From: Sphingobium sp. CR2-8
GTDB lineage: Bacteria; Pseudomonadota; Alphaproteobacteria; Sphingomonadales; Sphingomonadaceae
Reading direction: 5' to 3'
Assembly: GCF_035818615.1 (NCBI RefSeq)
Contig: NZ_JAYKZY010000002.1
Span: 1,304,501 to 1,368,500, forward strand
Length of the DNA stretch: 64,000 nucleotides
The position numbers and the translations under genes are program-made. Shown piece by piece: positions 35,720 through 43,000 of the stretch (the first letter of the stretch is position 1; every line of letters starts with the position of its first letter). The notes beneath the pieces are model-generated. The model was given only the letters and a program-made list of their open reading frames with translations. It did no database searches and had not been told where the DNA came from.

Positions 35720-37771
35720 TTACTGATCCAGGAAGGACCGCATCTTCCGGCTGCGCGACGGGTGCTTGAGCTTGCGCAGCGCCTTCGCCTCGATCTGTCG
35801 GATACGCTCGCGGGTCACGCTGAACTGCTGGCCCACTTCTTCCAACGTATGGTCGGTATTCATCCCGATGCCAAAGCGCATGCGCAGCACGCGTTCTTCA
35901 CGCGGGGTGAGGCTGGCAAGGACGCGCGTGACGGTTTCCTTGAGGTTCGCCTGGATCGCGGCATCCACCGGAATGATCGCATTCTTGTCTTCGATGAAGT
36001 CGCCCAGATGGCTGTCTTCCTCGTCGCCGATCGGCGTTTCGAGCGAGATCGGCTCCTTGGCGATCTTCATCACCTTGCGCACCTTTTCGAGCGGCATCGA
36101 CAGACGCTCGGCCATTTCCTCGGGCGTCGGTTCGCGGCCCTGCTCGTGCAGGAACTGGCGGCTGGTGCGGACCAGCTTGTTGATCGTCTCGATCATATGG
36201 ACCGGGATACGGATGGTCCGCGCCTGATCCGCGATCGAACGGGTGATCGCCTGCCTGATCCACCAGGTCGCGTAAGTGCTGAACTTGTAGCCGCGGCGAT
36301 ATTCGAATTTATCGACCGCCTTCATCAGGCCGATATTACCTTCCTGAATAAGATCAAGGAATTGCAGGCCACGGTTCGTATATTTTTTAGCGATGGAGAT
36401 GACGAGGCGTAGGTTTGCTTCGACCATTTCCTTTTTGGCGATGCGCGCTTCGCGCTCGCCCTTCTGCACCATGTTGACGATGCGGCGGAACTCGCTAAGC
36501 GACATGCCGGTCGCCTGCGCGATTTCGCCCACTTCGTTGCGGATGCGATCGACCGCGCGCCCTTCGGCGGCGACAAAGGCGGTCCATTTCTTGTCGAGGC
36601 CGCCGACCTTGTCGAGCCAGCCATCGTCCAGTTCGTGGTTTACATAGCGGTCGAGGAAATCCTTGCGCGGCACCTTGTGGCGCTCCGCCAGGCGCAGCAT
36701 CTGGCCGCCGAGCGCGGTCAGGCGACGGTTATAGGCATAGAGCTGATCGACCAGATATTCGATCTTCTGCTGATGGAACTGGACGCTCTCGACCTGCGCG
36801 GTCAGGCTTTCACGCAGTTCCTGATAGTCGTCCTCATCCTTTTGGCTCAGCACCTCGCCGGTCGCCATGGCGACCATGCGCGAAGCCTGCGCGGCGGAGA
36901 AGGCGCGGAAAATCTCGGTGATGGTCGCGAACTTCTCAAGCGCCATCGGCTTGAGCGTTTCTTCCATCTGGGCGAGGGACAGCGTGTTGTCCTCTTCCTC
37001 TTCCTCTTCGGCGCGGCGGGCGCGGGGGGCGCCGTCCTCATCCTCATCGGCGTCGGCGGATTCCTCCTCCGGCTCTTCCTCTTCCTTGAAGCTAGGACCG
37101 GCGGTCTTCTCGCTGATCTCGCCATCCTCGTCCTCGGCGCCTTCCTCCAGATTTTCCGGGGCAGGGTCCTTGGAAAGCATGGCGTCGAGATCGAGAATCT
37201 CGCGCAGCTGCATTTCGCCATTGTTCAGCGCGGTCGACCATTCGATAATCGCGTTGAAGGTGGTCGGGCTTTCACACAGACCGAAGATCATCGTGTCGCG
37301 ACCGGCCTCGATCCGCTTGGCGATGGCGATTTCGCCTTCGCGGCTGAGCAGTTCCACCGCGCCCATTTCGCGCAGATACATGCGCACGGGATCGTCGGTG
37401 CGATCGACCGTTTCCTTCTTCTTTTCGGTGATCAGCTTGGGGCCGTCATCGTCGCCCGAATCGTCTTCGGCGTCCTCGGCATCCTCGCGCTCGCGCTGCT
37501 CGTCGCCGTCTTCGCTCGCTTCCTCATTCTCGACGATGTTGACGCCCATGTCGTTGAGCGCGGACATGACGTCTTCGATCTGCTCGGAGGACATCTGGTC
37601 CTGCGGCAGAGCGTCGTTCAGTTCGTCATAGGTGATGTATCCGCGCTTTTTCGCGCGAGCGATCAGCTTCTTGACGGAGGCTTCGTTGAGGTCGAGCAGG
37701 GGCGCATCGCCGCCTTCGTCCCCGCCGTCGCCTGCACCCGCCGCATTTTTGCTGTTCGCCTTGGTCGCCAT
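35720..37771 (-). CDS. rpoD: RNA polymerase sigma factor RpoD (primary sigma-70)
   Basis: 683 residues, typical for alphaproteobacterial RpoD. N-terminal region 1.1 ([20 protein letters not shown]), region 1.2 ([20 protein letters not shown]), a long acidic non-conserved insert (residues about 190-260), regions 2.1-2.4 ([40 protein letters not shown]), region 3 and region 4.2 ([20 protein letters not shown]). It recognises the housekeeping promoters. It forms a minus-strand unit with dnaG, 43 bases upstream. Confidence 0.98.
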   Translation of the reverse strand: MATKANSKNAAGAGDGGDEGGDAPLLDLNEASVKKLIARAKKRGYITYDELNDALPQDQMSSEQIEDVMSALNDMGVNIVENEEASEDGDEQREREDAEDAEDDSGDDDGPKLITEKKKETVDRTDDPVRMYLREMGAVELLSREGEIAIAKRIEAGRDTMIFGLCESPTTFNAIIEWSTALNNGEMQLREILDLDAMLSKDPAPENLEEGAEDEDGEISEKTAGPSFKEEEEPEEESADADEDEDGAPRARRAEEEEEEDNTLSLAQMEETLKPMALEKFATITEIFRAFSAAQASRMVAMATGEVLSQKDEDDYQELRESLTAQVESVQFHQQKIEYLVDQLYAYNRRLTALGGQMLRLAERHKVPRKDFLDRYVNHELDDGWLDKVGGLDKKWTAFVAAEGRAVDRIRNEVGEIAQATGMSLSEFRRIVNMVQKGEREARIAKKEMVEANLRLVISIAKKYTNRGLQFLDLIQEGNIGLMKAVDKFEYRRGYKFSTYATWWIRQAITRSIADQARTIRIPVHMIETINKLVRTSRQFLHEQGREPTPEEMAERLSMPLEKVRKVMKIAKEPISLETPIGDEEDSHLGDFIEDKNAIIPVDAAIQANLKETVTRVLASLTPREERVLRMRFGIGMNTDHTLEEVGQQFSVTRERIRQIEAKALRKLKHPSRSRKMRSFLDQ

Positions 37772-37814
37772 GTATTCGCCTTAACTCCGTCGCCCCCGCA
37801 TAGGGACGATCAAA

Positions 37815-39731
37815 TCAAACAATGTCTTCGGACTGGCCGAGTTCCGCCAAACGGTCCAGATGATTCCGATGAGCGACCAGCGCGCGATTCTGCGCTAGCA
37901 AATTCTCATCGCTCACATCCGCCTTCACCCGCTCGGTCGCCAGGACCAGATTCTGTTCCAGCTCCGGTCCCTGCGCCATGACCCGAACGGCCTCCTCCAG
38001 ATCGCGCGCGACGCGATCTGGATCGGTGGTCATCCTGGCGGGAGTGAGTGTGAACGCGTCGGCCCGGAGCATCCCCTTAGCCATATTATACAACTCACCT
38101 TGCCCCAATATGGTAAGGAGGCCCTGCGTTTCAACTGTTTCTTTGCGGAAGGACGCGCCGATCATCGCATCGAGCAATTGCGTCAGCAGCGGATCGGCGA
38201 TTTTGAGGGACGACAGCATTTCCCGGTGCAGCCTGATCTGTTCGGGGTGCCGCAGCAGGCTGGCGAAGACGGCGCGCAGCAATCGCTGCTCCAGGCCGGT
38301 CGCGCCGATCGCGTGGGCTTCGGTCCCGGCCGAGGGGATGGGTGGTTTCCAGTTGCCGCGCTTGTCGCGTTGCCAGCGCGCGCCGCCACCATATCCCGCG
38401 TTGCCGCCTTGGGCGCGCTGTTGCGAAGGCCCCGAATCGCGCCGTGCGAAGAATCGGGCGTCATAGCGTTCGCGAAATTCATGCGCATAATGGGCGCGCA
38501 CGTCGGGATGGGCGATCGCGTCGGTGATGGTGCGCAGCCGCTGCTTGAGCGCGGCTTTCTGCTCGGGCGTATCGAGCGGGGCGGCGGCCAGTTCGTGGCT
38601 CCAGAGCCGTTCGATGAGCGGCTCTGCCGCATCCAGCACCGCATCCATCGCTTTGGGGCCGCTGGCGCGAAGCAGGTCGTCGGGGTCTTGGCCCGGCGGC
38701 AATGTGGCAAAGCACAGGCTATGGCCCGGGCGCAGCAGGGGCAGGGCGCGGGTCGCCGCGCGGATCGCGGCCTTCTGCCCCGCCGAATCGCCGTCGAAGC
38801 ACAGGATCGGCACTTCGACCATCTTCCACAGCCGTTCGATCTGATGCTCGGTCAGCGCGGTGCCGAGCGGGGCGACGGCGTCGCCGAACCCTGCCTGGGC
38901 AAGGGCGATCACGTCCATATAGCCTTCGACAACGATCACGCGATCGGTCTGCCGACTGGCGGGGGAGGCGCGGTCGATATTGTAGAGGGTGCGGCCCTTG
39001 TCGAACAGTGGCGTGTCGGGCGAGTTCAGATATTTGGGTTCGCCCGCGCCCAGGATACGGCCGCCAAAGGCGATGACACGTCCACGAATGTCGCGGATCG
39101 GCAGCATCAGGCGACCCCGGAAGCGATCGTAGCTCTCGCGTCTCTTGCCCTTATTGCCATCGGGATCGATACCGTCCGGGTCGATCAGCAGGCCGGCTTC
39201 GACCAGCATCGGATCGCCGAAATCCTTGAGCGCCGTCTTGAGGCGGCCACGTCCGTCAGGCGAGTAGCCGAAGCCGAAGGCGCGGCGGGTGGCGTCGCTG
39301 ATCCCGCGTTTCTGGAGATAGGCGCGCGCCTCTCCGCCATCGATTCCGCCCAACTGCTCCTCGAAAAAGCCCTGTGCTGCCGCCATGGCGTCGTGCAGGC
39401 CTTTGGCCGCTTCGGCGCGTTTGGCGGCGCGCGGGTCGGCTGCGGGGACGTCCATGCTCGCGGCGGCGGCCAGTTCCTTGACGGCCTCCATGAAGGGCAG
39501 GCCGCGCTGGTCGGTCATCCACCGGATCGCATCGCCATGCGCGCCGCAGCCGAAGCAATGGTAGAAGCCCTTCTCGTCATTGATGGTGAAGCTGGGCGTC
39601 TTTTCGTTATGGAAGGGACAGCAGGCCTTATATTCGCGGCCGGCTTTCGTGACCTTGATGGTCTTGCCGATCAAGGTGGAAAGCGACGTGCGTGCGCGCA
39701 GTTCGTCCAGCCATTGGGGCGTGAGGGTCAT
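37815..39731 (-). CDS. dnaG: DNA primase DnaG
   Basis: 638 residues. N-terminal CHC2 zinc finger (CCPFHNEKTPSF, FYHCFGCGAHGD), the RNA-polymerase core with SPDGRGRLKTALKDF, the Toprim sequence VIVVEGYMDVIALAQAGF, and a C-terminal DnaB-binding helical domain. It makes RNA primers for replication. Its ATG overlaps the stop of the DUF559 gene (ATGA), so that inserted gene is now translationally coupled to dnaG. Classical order yqeY-dnaG-rpoD is otherwise preserved. Confidence 0.97.
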   Translation of the reverse strand: MTLTPQWLDELRARTSLSTLIGKTIKVTKAGREYKACCPFHNEKTPSFTINDEKGFYHCFGCGAHGDAIRWMTDQRGLPFMEAVKELAAAASMDVPAADPRAAKRAEAAKGLHDAMAAAQGFFEEQLGGIDGGEARAYLQKRGISDATRRAFGFGYSPDGRGRLKTALKDFGDPMLVEAGLLIDPDGIDPDGNKGKRRESYDRFRGRLMLPIRDIRGRVIAFGGRILGAGEPKYLNSPDTPLFDKGRTLYNIDRASPASRQTDRVIVVEGYMDVIALAQAGFGDAVAPLGTALTEHQIERLWKMVEVPILCFDGDSAGQKAAIRAATRALPLLRPGHSLCFATLPPGQDPDDLLRASGPKAMDAVLDAAEPLIERLWSHELAAAPLDTPEQKAALKQRLRTITDAIAHPDVRAHYAHEFRERYDARFFARRDSGPSQQRAQGGNAGYGGGARWQRDKRGNWKPPIPSAGTEAHAIGATGLEQRLLRAVFASLLRHPEQIRLHREMLSSLKIADPLLTQLLDAMIGASFRKETVETQGLLTILGQGELYNMAKGMLRADAFTLTPARMTTDPDRVARDLEEAVRVMAQGPELEQNLVLATERVKADVSDENLLAQNRALVAHRNHLDRLAELGQSEDIV

Positions 39732-40141
39732 CGGCGCTCTTCCCCCTCCCGCTTGCGGGAGGGGGGCTGGGGGGTGGGCTGGACCGGGCCACCCAATGCT
39801 GCCCTTACGATGGTCTCCAAAACGCCCTCTAGATTATCGGTAAGATCGTTATTCCAGAATCGGATGAGGCGGTAGCCCTGCGCCTCTATCTTTCCAGTGC
39901 GCATGGCGTCGTAATCTGTCGCATCGACATGCTGGCTTCCATCAAGTTCGATAACCAATCTGCGGGATCGGCACACGAAATCACAAATGAAGCCAGCGAT
40001 GGGCATCTGTCGGCTGAATTTCAGGCCAGCCAGTCGGGCGCCTTTGAGGTGGCTCCACAGCAGGCGTTCTGCGGCGGTCGCGTTATGGCGCAAATCGCGC
40101 GCTCTATCGGTCGGTCGTGCAAGTCGAAAGGGTGCGCCCAC
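39728..40141 (-). CDS. DUF559-family PD-(D/E)xK nuclease-like protein, copy 1
   Basis: 137 residues. The core is a restriction-endonuclease-like fold of the Vsr/DUF559 type: FSRQMPIAGFICDF, LVIELDGSQH and YRLIRFWNNDL, supplying Asp, E-x-D and Gln. Start GTG 40141 lies inside the right-hand hairpin repeat, and the last 15 codons run through the left-hand repeat into the dnaG start (ATGA overlap). DUF559 proteins are abundant in GC-rich proteobacteria but have no firm function; DNA cleavage or nicking is possible. It interrupts the yqeY-dnaG linkage. A second diverged copy is 2.4 kb away. Confidence 0.85.
   Translation of the reverse strand: MGAPFRLARPTDRARDLRHNATAAERLLWSHLKGARLAGLKFSRQMPIAGFICDFVCRSRRLVIELDGSQHVDATDYDAMRTGKIEAQGYRLIRFWNNDLTDNLEGVLETIVRAALGGPVQPTPQPPSRKREGEERR
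39742..39777 (-). repeat. Hairpin repeat at the left end of DUF559 copy 1
   Basis: Palindrome CCCCCTCCCGC/GCGGGAGGGGG (39742-39765), with the asymmetric lead GGCTGGGGGGTGGG on its right. Read on the minus strand it gives CCCACCCCCCAGCC plus the palindrome, matching the right-end copy in opposite orientation. Confidence 0.85.
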
Positions 40142-40173
40142 CCCCTGGCCCCCTCCCGCAGGCGGGAGGGGGA
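40137..40173 (+). repeat. Hairpin repeat at the right end of DUF559 copy 1
   Basis: Asymmetric lead CCCACCCCCTGG then palindrome CCCCCTCCCGCAGGCGGGAG closing with GGGG. It is inverted relative to the left-end repeat, with both leads pointing inward toward the DUF559 gene. Confidence 0.85.
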
Positions 40174-40198
40174 GTGCTTGGCGCTCCCCCGTCTTGCT

Positions 40199-40651
40199 TC
40201 ACCCCAACGCCGCCTTCACCAGCCCGCTGGCCTTGCTCATGTCGATGACGCTGCCGTGGCGTTCCTTCAGCACGGCCATCACCTTGCCCATGTCGCGCAC
40301 GCTTTCCGCGCCGACTTCCGCCTTGATCCCTTCGATCGCCGCCTTGGTTTCTTCTTCGCTCAGCTGCGCGGGGAGGAAGCTTTCGATCACGTCCAATTCG
40401 GCCTGTTCCTTGGCGGCCAGTTCGTCGCGGCCGCCTGTCTTGAACATGTCGATCAATTCGCGGCGCTGCTTCACCATCTTCTGGAGCACTTCGACCACGA
40501 TGGCGTCGTCATCCGGCACGGTGGAAGCGGTGCGCAGTTCGATGTCGCGGTCCTTCAGCTTCGCCAGGATCAGGCGGACGGCGGCCAGCCTTTCCTTGTC
40601 GCCGGCCTTCATGGCGGTGACCTGGGCGCTCTTGATGGTATCGCGAATCAT
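40199..40651 (-). CDS. GatB/YqeY domain protein
   Basis: 150 residues, the normal length of stand-alone YqeY proteins. ATG 40651 gives MIRDTIKSAQVTAMKAGDKE; conserved parts include RLAAVRLILAKLKD, LIDMFKTGGRDELAAKEQAE and the helical tail with MGKVMAVLKERHG. It resembles the C-terminal tail domain of the GatB amidotransferase subunit; its function, probably in translation, is not established. In alphaproteobacteria it normally precedes dnaG and diverges from carA, as here apart from the DUF559 insertion. Confidence 0.9.
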   Translation of the reverse strand: MIRDTIKSAQVTAMKAGDKERLAAVRLILAKLKDRDIELRTASTVPDDDAIVVEVLQKMVKQRRELIDMFKTGGRDELAAKEQAELDVIESFLPAQLSEEETKAAIEGIKAEVGAESVRDMGKVMAVLKERHGSVIDMSKASGLVKAALG

Positions 40652-40719
40652 CGACGCATAAATCCTGTTTCTTGCGGAAAGAGACAGATATAGCGCCAAA
40701 AGAGATTTTTAACAGACGT

Positions 40720-40747
40720 TGACCTTGCGGGCGTGGGGGCATAGGTG
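40720..40747 (+). promoter_or_regulatory. Candidate promoter of carA
   Basis: TTGACC (40720-40725) and CATAGG/ATAGGT (from 40741) with 15-16 bases between them, 60 bases before the carA start. A small hairpin, AACCCG/CGGGTT (40758-40775), follows in the leader. The spacing is slightly short, so confidence is modest. Confidence 0.4.
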
Positions 40748-40805
40748 ACCGGCCGTTTAACCCGCATCAGACGGGTTCCCGCAAAAGCATAAAGGACCGA
40801 TCGCC

Positions 40806-42071
40806 ATGGCTGACGCCAAAACCCTTACCGTGCCTAAAGGAGCGACAGGGGTCGTGGTTTTCGCCGATGGGTCCGCAGTGTTCGGGCGCGGCTTTGGCGC
40901 GGTCGGCGATGCGGTGGGCGAACTGTGCTTCAATACGTCGATCACCGGCTATCAGGAGATCATGACCGATCCCTCCTATGCCGGGCAGATCATCAATTTC
41001 ACCTTTCCCCATATCGGCAATGTCGGCACCAACCTGGACGATGTCGAGGCGGACAAGCCCTATGCGCTGGGCTGCATCGTGCGCGAGGATGTGACCGCGC
41101 CGAGCAATTTCCGCAATGTCATGGCCTTCGACCAGTGGATGGCGGACAATGGCCGCATCGGCCTGGCGGGCGTCGATACGCGCGCGCTGACGCGCCTGAT
41201 CCGGGTCAAGGGCGCGCCCAATGTCGTGATCGCCCATGATCCCGAAGGCGCGTTCGACATCGCCGCGCTGGCCGCCAAGGCGGCGGGCTGGCCGGGGCTG
41301 GAGGGCATGGATCTCGCCATCGAAGTCACGGGCAAGGAAACGCGCCTGTGGAAGGATGGCGGCTGGACGCTGGGCAAGGGCTATGATGTCGACGCCACCG
41401 ACGCGCTGGAGACGGTCGCGGCGGGCTATCCTGCCAGCGATGCGGATGGCAATGCGCTGCTGTTCGACCAGCAGGACTTGCCGACCCCCGCGCCGCGCCC
41501 GCATGTCGTGGCCATCGATTATGGCGCGAAGAACAATATCTTCCGCAATCTGGTGAAGGCCGGCGCGCGCGTCACCGTACTGCCCGCGACCACGACGTTC
41601 GAGCAGGTGATGGACTTGCAGCCCGACGGCGTGTTCCTCTCCAACGGGCCGGGCGATCCGGCCGCGACCGGCGCCTATGCCGTGCCGGTGATCGCCGCAC
41701 TGCTGACCGAAAATGTGCCGATCTTCGGCATTTGCCTTGGCCATCAATTGCTGGGTCTGGCTGTGGGCGCCAAGACGATCAAGATGCATCAGGGCCATCG
41801 CGGCGCGAACCATCCGGTCAAGCGGCTGGACGATGGCCTCGTTGAGATCACGTCGATGAACCATGGCTTTGCGGTCGATGCCGATACGCTGCCCGCCAAT
41901 GTCCGCGCGACCCATGTGTCGCTGTTCGACGGTAGCAACTGTGGCATCGAACTGACGGATAAGAATGCCTTTTCCGTACAATATCACCCCGAAGCTTCGC
42001 CGGGGCCGCAGGACAGCTTCTATCTGTTCAAGAAGTTCGTGGCGGGCCTCAAAGGGTCGGTGGCGGCGTGA
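40806..42071 (+). CDS. carA: Carbamoyl-phosphate synthase small subunit
   Basis: 421 residues. N-terminal CPSase domain (GDAVGELCFNTSITGYQEIM) and a C-terminal class I glutamine amidotransferase domain with nucleophile Cys310 in FGICLGHQLLG and the His-Glu dyad in YHPEASPGPQD. It releases ammonia from glutamine for CarB in pyrimidine and arginine synthesis. The ATG has AAGGA upstream. carB is on the same strand but separated by an RraB-like gene and a DUF559 insertion, about 930 bases. Confidence 0.97.
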   Translation: MADAKTLTVPKGATGVVVFADGSAVFGRGFGAVGDAVGELCFNTSITGYQEIMTDPSYAGQIINFTFPHIGNVGTNLDDVEADKPYALGCIVREDVTAPSNFRNVMAFDQWMADNGRIGLAGVDTRALTRLIRVKGAPNVVIAHDPEGAFDIAALAAKAAGWPGLEGMDLAIEVTGKETRLWKDGGWTLGKGYDVDATDALETVAAGYPASDADGNALLFDQQDLPTPAPRPHVVAIDYGAKNNIFRNLVKAGARVTVLPATTTFEQVMDLQPDGVFLSNGPGDPAATGAYAVPVIAALLTENVPIFGICLGHQLLGLAVGAKTIKMHQGHRGANHPVKRLDDGLVEITSMNHGFAVDADTLPANVRATHVSLFDGSNCGIELTDKNAFSVQYHPEASPGPQDSFYLFKKFVAGLKGSVAA

Positions 42072-42095
42072 GCCAGCACCTCCCCCGTCGATGAA

Positions 42096-42434
42096 GTGCG
42101 CCTCGCCGCCGAGTGGGAGGCGGATAAGGACGTTCTCGCCAACCTCGCCGCCAATGGCGACGTGGCGCGGATCGCGCGGCCGGTGGACGTGTCGTTCCGC
42201 GGCAGCGAAAAGGATTTCGAGCGGCTGCTCACCATCGCCAGCCAGTTCGGCTTTGTCGAACTGGACCGGGAAGAGGATGAGGAGGGCGATCTGTACCTGT
42301 TCCTGGAATGCGTGCAGCCGGTCGACGAACAATCGATCCGCGCGCTGACCCGCAAATGCCTCCAGATCGAAATCCTCTGCGGCGTCGAATATGACGGCTG
42401 GGGGTGCGAGGCGCAGACGGGGGCGGTGCATTGA
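42096..42434 (+). CDS. RraB-like protein (ribonuclease E inhibitor family), possible N-terminal frameshift
   Basis: 112 residues from GTG 42096. The sequence VSFRGSEKDFERLLTIASQF, LYLFLECVQPVD and the closing EYDGWGCEAQTG match the RraB family, which binds RNase E and dampens mRNA decay. The GTG at 42068 overlaps the carA stop in a typical coupling arrangement, but its frame ends after eight codons at TGA 42092. Removing one C from the C5 run at 42082-42086 would join MSQHLP directly to VDEVRLAAEWEADKDVL. Either translation starts at 42096 or the gene carries a one-base insertion or a sequencing error. Confidence 0.7.
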   Translation: MRLAAEWEADKDVLANLAANGDVARIARPVDVSFRGSEKDFERLLTIASQFGFVELDREEDEEGDLYLFLECVQPVDEQSIRALTRKCLQIEILCGVEYDGWGCEAQTGAVH

Positions 42435-42442
42435 TAATGCGC

Positions 42443-42490
42443 CGCTGTTCATCTCCCTCTCCCCTGCGGGGAGAGGGCCGGGGTGAGGGG
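42443..42490 (-). repeat. Hairpin repeat, outer left flank of DUF559 copy 2
   Basis: Palindrome CTCTCCCCTGCGGGGAGAG followed by the lead GGCCGGGGTGAGGGG. On the minus strand this reads CCCCTCACCCCGGCC plus palindrome, i.e. the CCTCACCC-type lead pointing toward the DUF559 gene. It begins 8 bases after the RraB-like stop. Confidence 0.8.
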
Positions 42491-42529
42491 GAACTGCGCT
42501 GATGGGATATTCTGCCAGTGCGCCACATC

Positions 42530-42596
42530 CTCATCCAATTTCGCCTAGCCAGCAGGCTGGCAAGGCTTCGTATCCGTCTCTCTCAAGGGAGACGGT
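42530..42596 (+). repeat. Composite hairpin repeat, inner left flank of DUF559 copy 2
   Basis: Blocks CCTCATCCAATTTCGCC, TAGCCAGCAGGCTGGCAAGG, CTTCGTATCC and the terminal palindrome CCGTCTCTCTCAAGGGAGACGG (arms with one mismatch). Block order matches the repeats at 25405-25471 and 25501-25570. The stop codon and last residues of the DUF559 ORF lie inside the palindrome. Confidence 0.8.
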
Positions 42597-42939
42597 TGCT
42601 GGCGAGACGCAGTTCAGATTGGATAGTGTCGAGGACGCCGTCCATATTGTTCAGCACTTCATGATTCCAGAAACGGATGACATGATAGCCGTATGCTTCG
42701 ATAATGCGCGTACGCGCGGGGTCCGTGTCGTCCGTCGCATGTTGCCCGCCATCCAGCTCAACGACCAGTTTCACGCTGCGGCAGGCAAAATCGACGATAT
42801 GCGGGCCGATGGGGAATTGTCGGACGAATTTGAAGCGATCGACCTGACTGGCGCGCAGCCGCATCCACAGAGATTTTTCCGCCTCGGTCAGTTCACCGCG
42901 CAGCTTTCGCGCGGTGCTGGTCAAGCGCTTTTCCGCCAC
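42583..42939 (-). CDS. DUF559-family PD-(D/E)xK nuclease-like protein, copy 2
   Basis: 118 residues from GTG 42939. Same fold signature as copy 1: [28 protein letters not shown] and [18 protein letters not shown]. The two proteins are recognisably paralogous but clearly diverged, so they are not a recent duplication. The gene runs antisense to carA, rraB and carB, and splits carA from carB. Hairpin repeats flank it: one or two on the left, one 10 bases beyond the start on the right. Its function is unknown; nuclease activity would need the Asp/E-x-D residues, which are present. Confidence 0.85.
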   Translation of the reverse strand: MAEKRLTSTARKLRGELTEAEKSLWMRLRASQVDRFKFVRQFPIGPHIVDFACRSVKLVVELDGGQHATDDTDPARTRIIEAYGYHVIRFWNHEVLNNMDGVLDTIQSELRLASNRLP

Positions 42940-42948
42940 CGTTTCACA

Positions 42949-42982
42949 CCCTCACCCAACCCTCTCCCTCAAGGGAGAGGGC
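42949..42982 (+). repeat. Hairpin repeat, right flank of DUF559 copy 2
   Basis: Lead CCCTCACCCAA followed by palindrome CCCTCTCCCTCAAGGGAGAG closing with GG. The lead faces the DUF559 gene. It lies only 19 bases before the carB start, so it occupies the carB 5' leader. Confidence 0.85.
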
Positions 42983-43000
42983 TTTGGAGCGTTACAGTCA

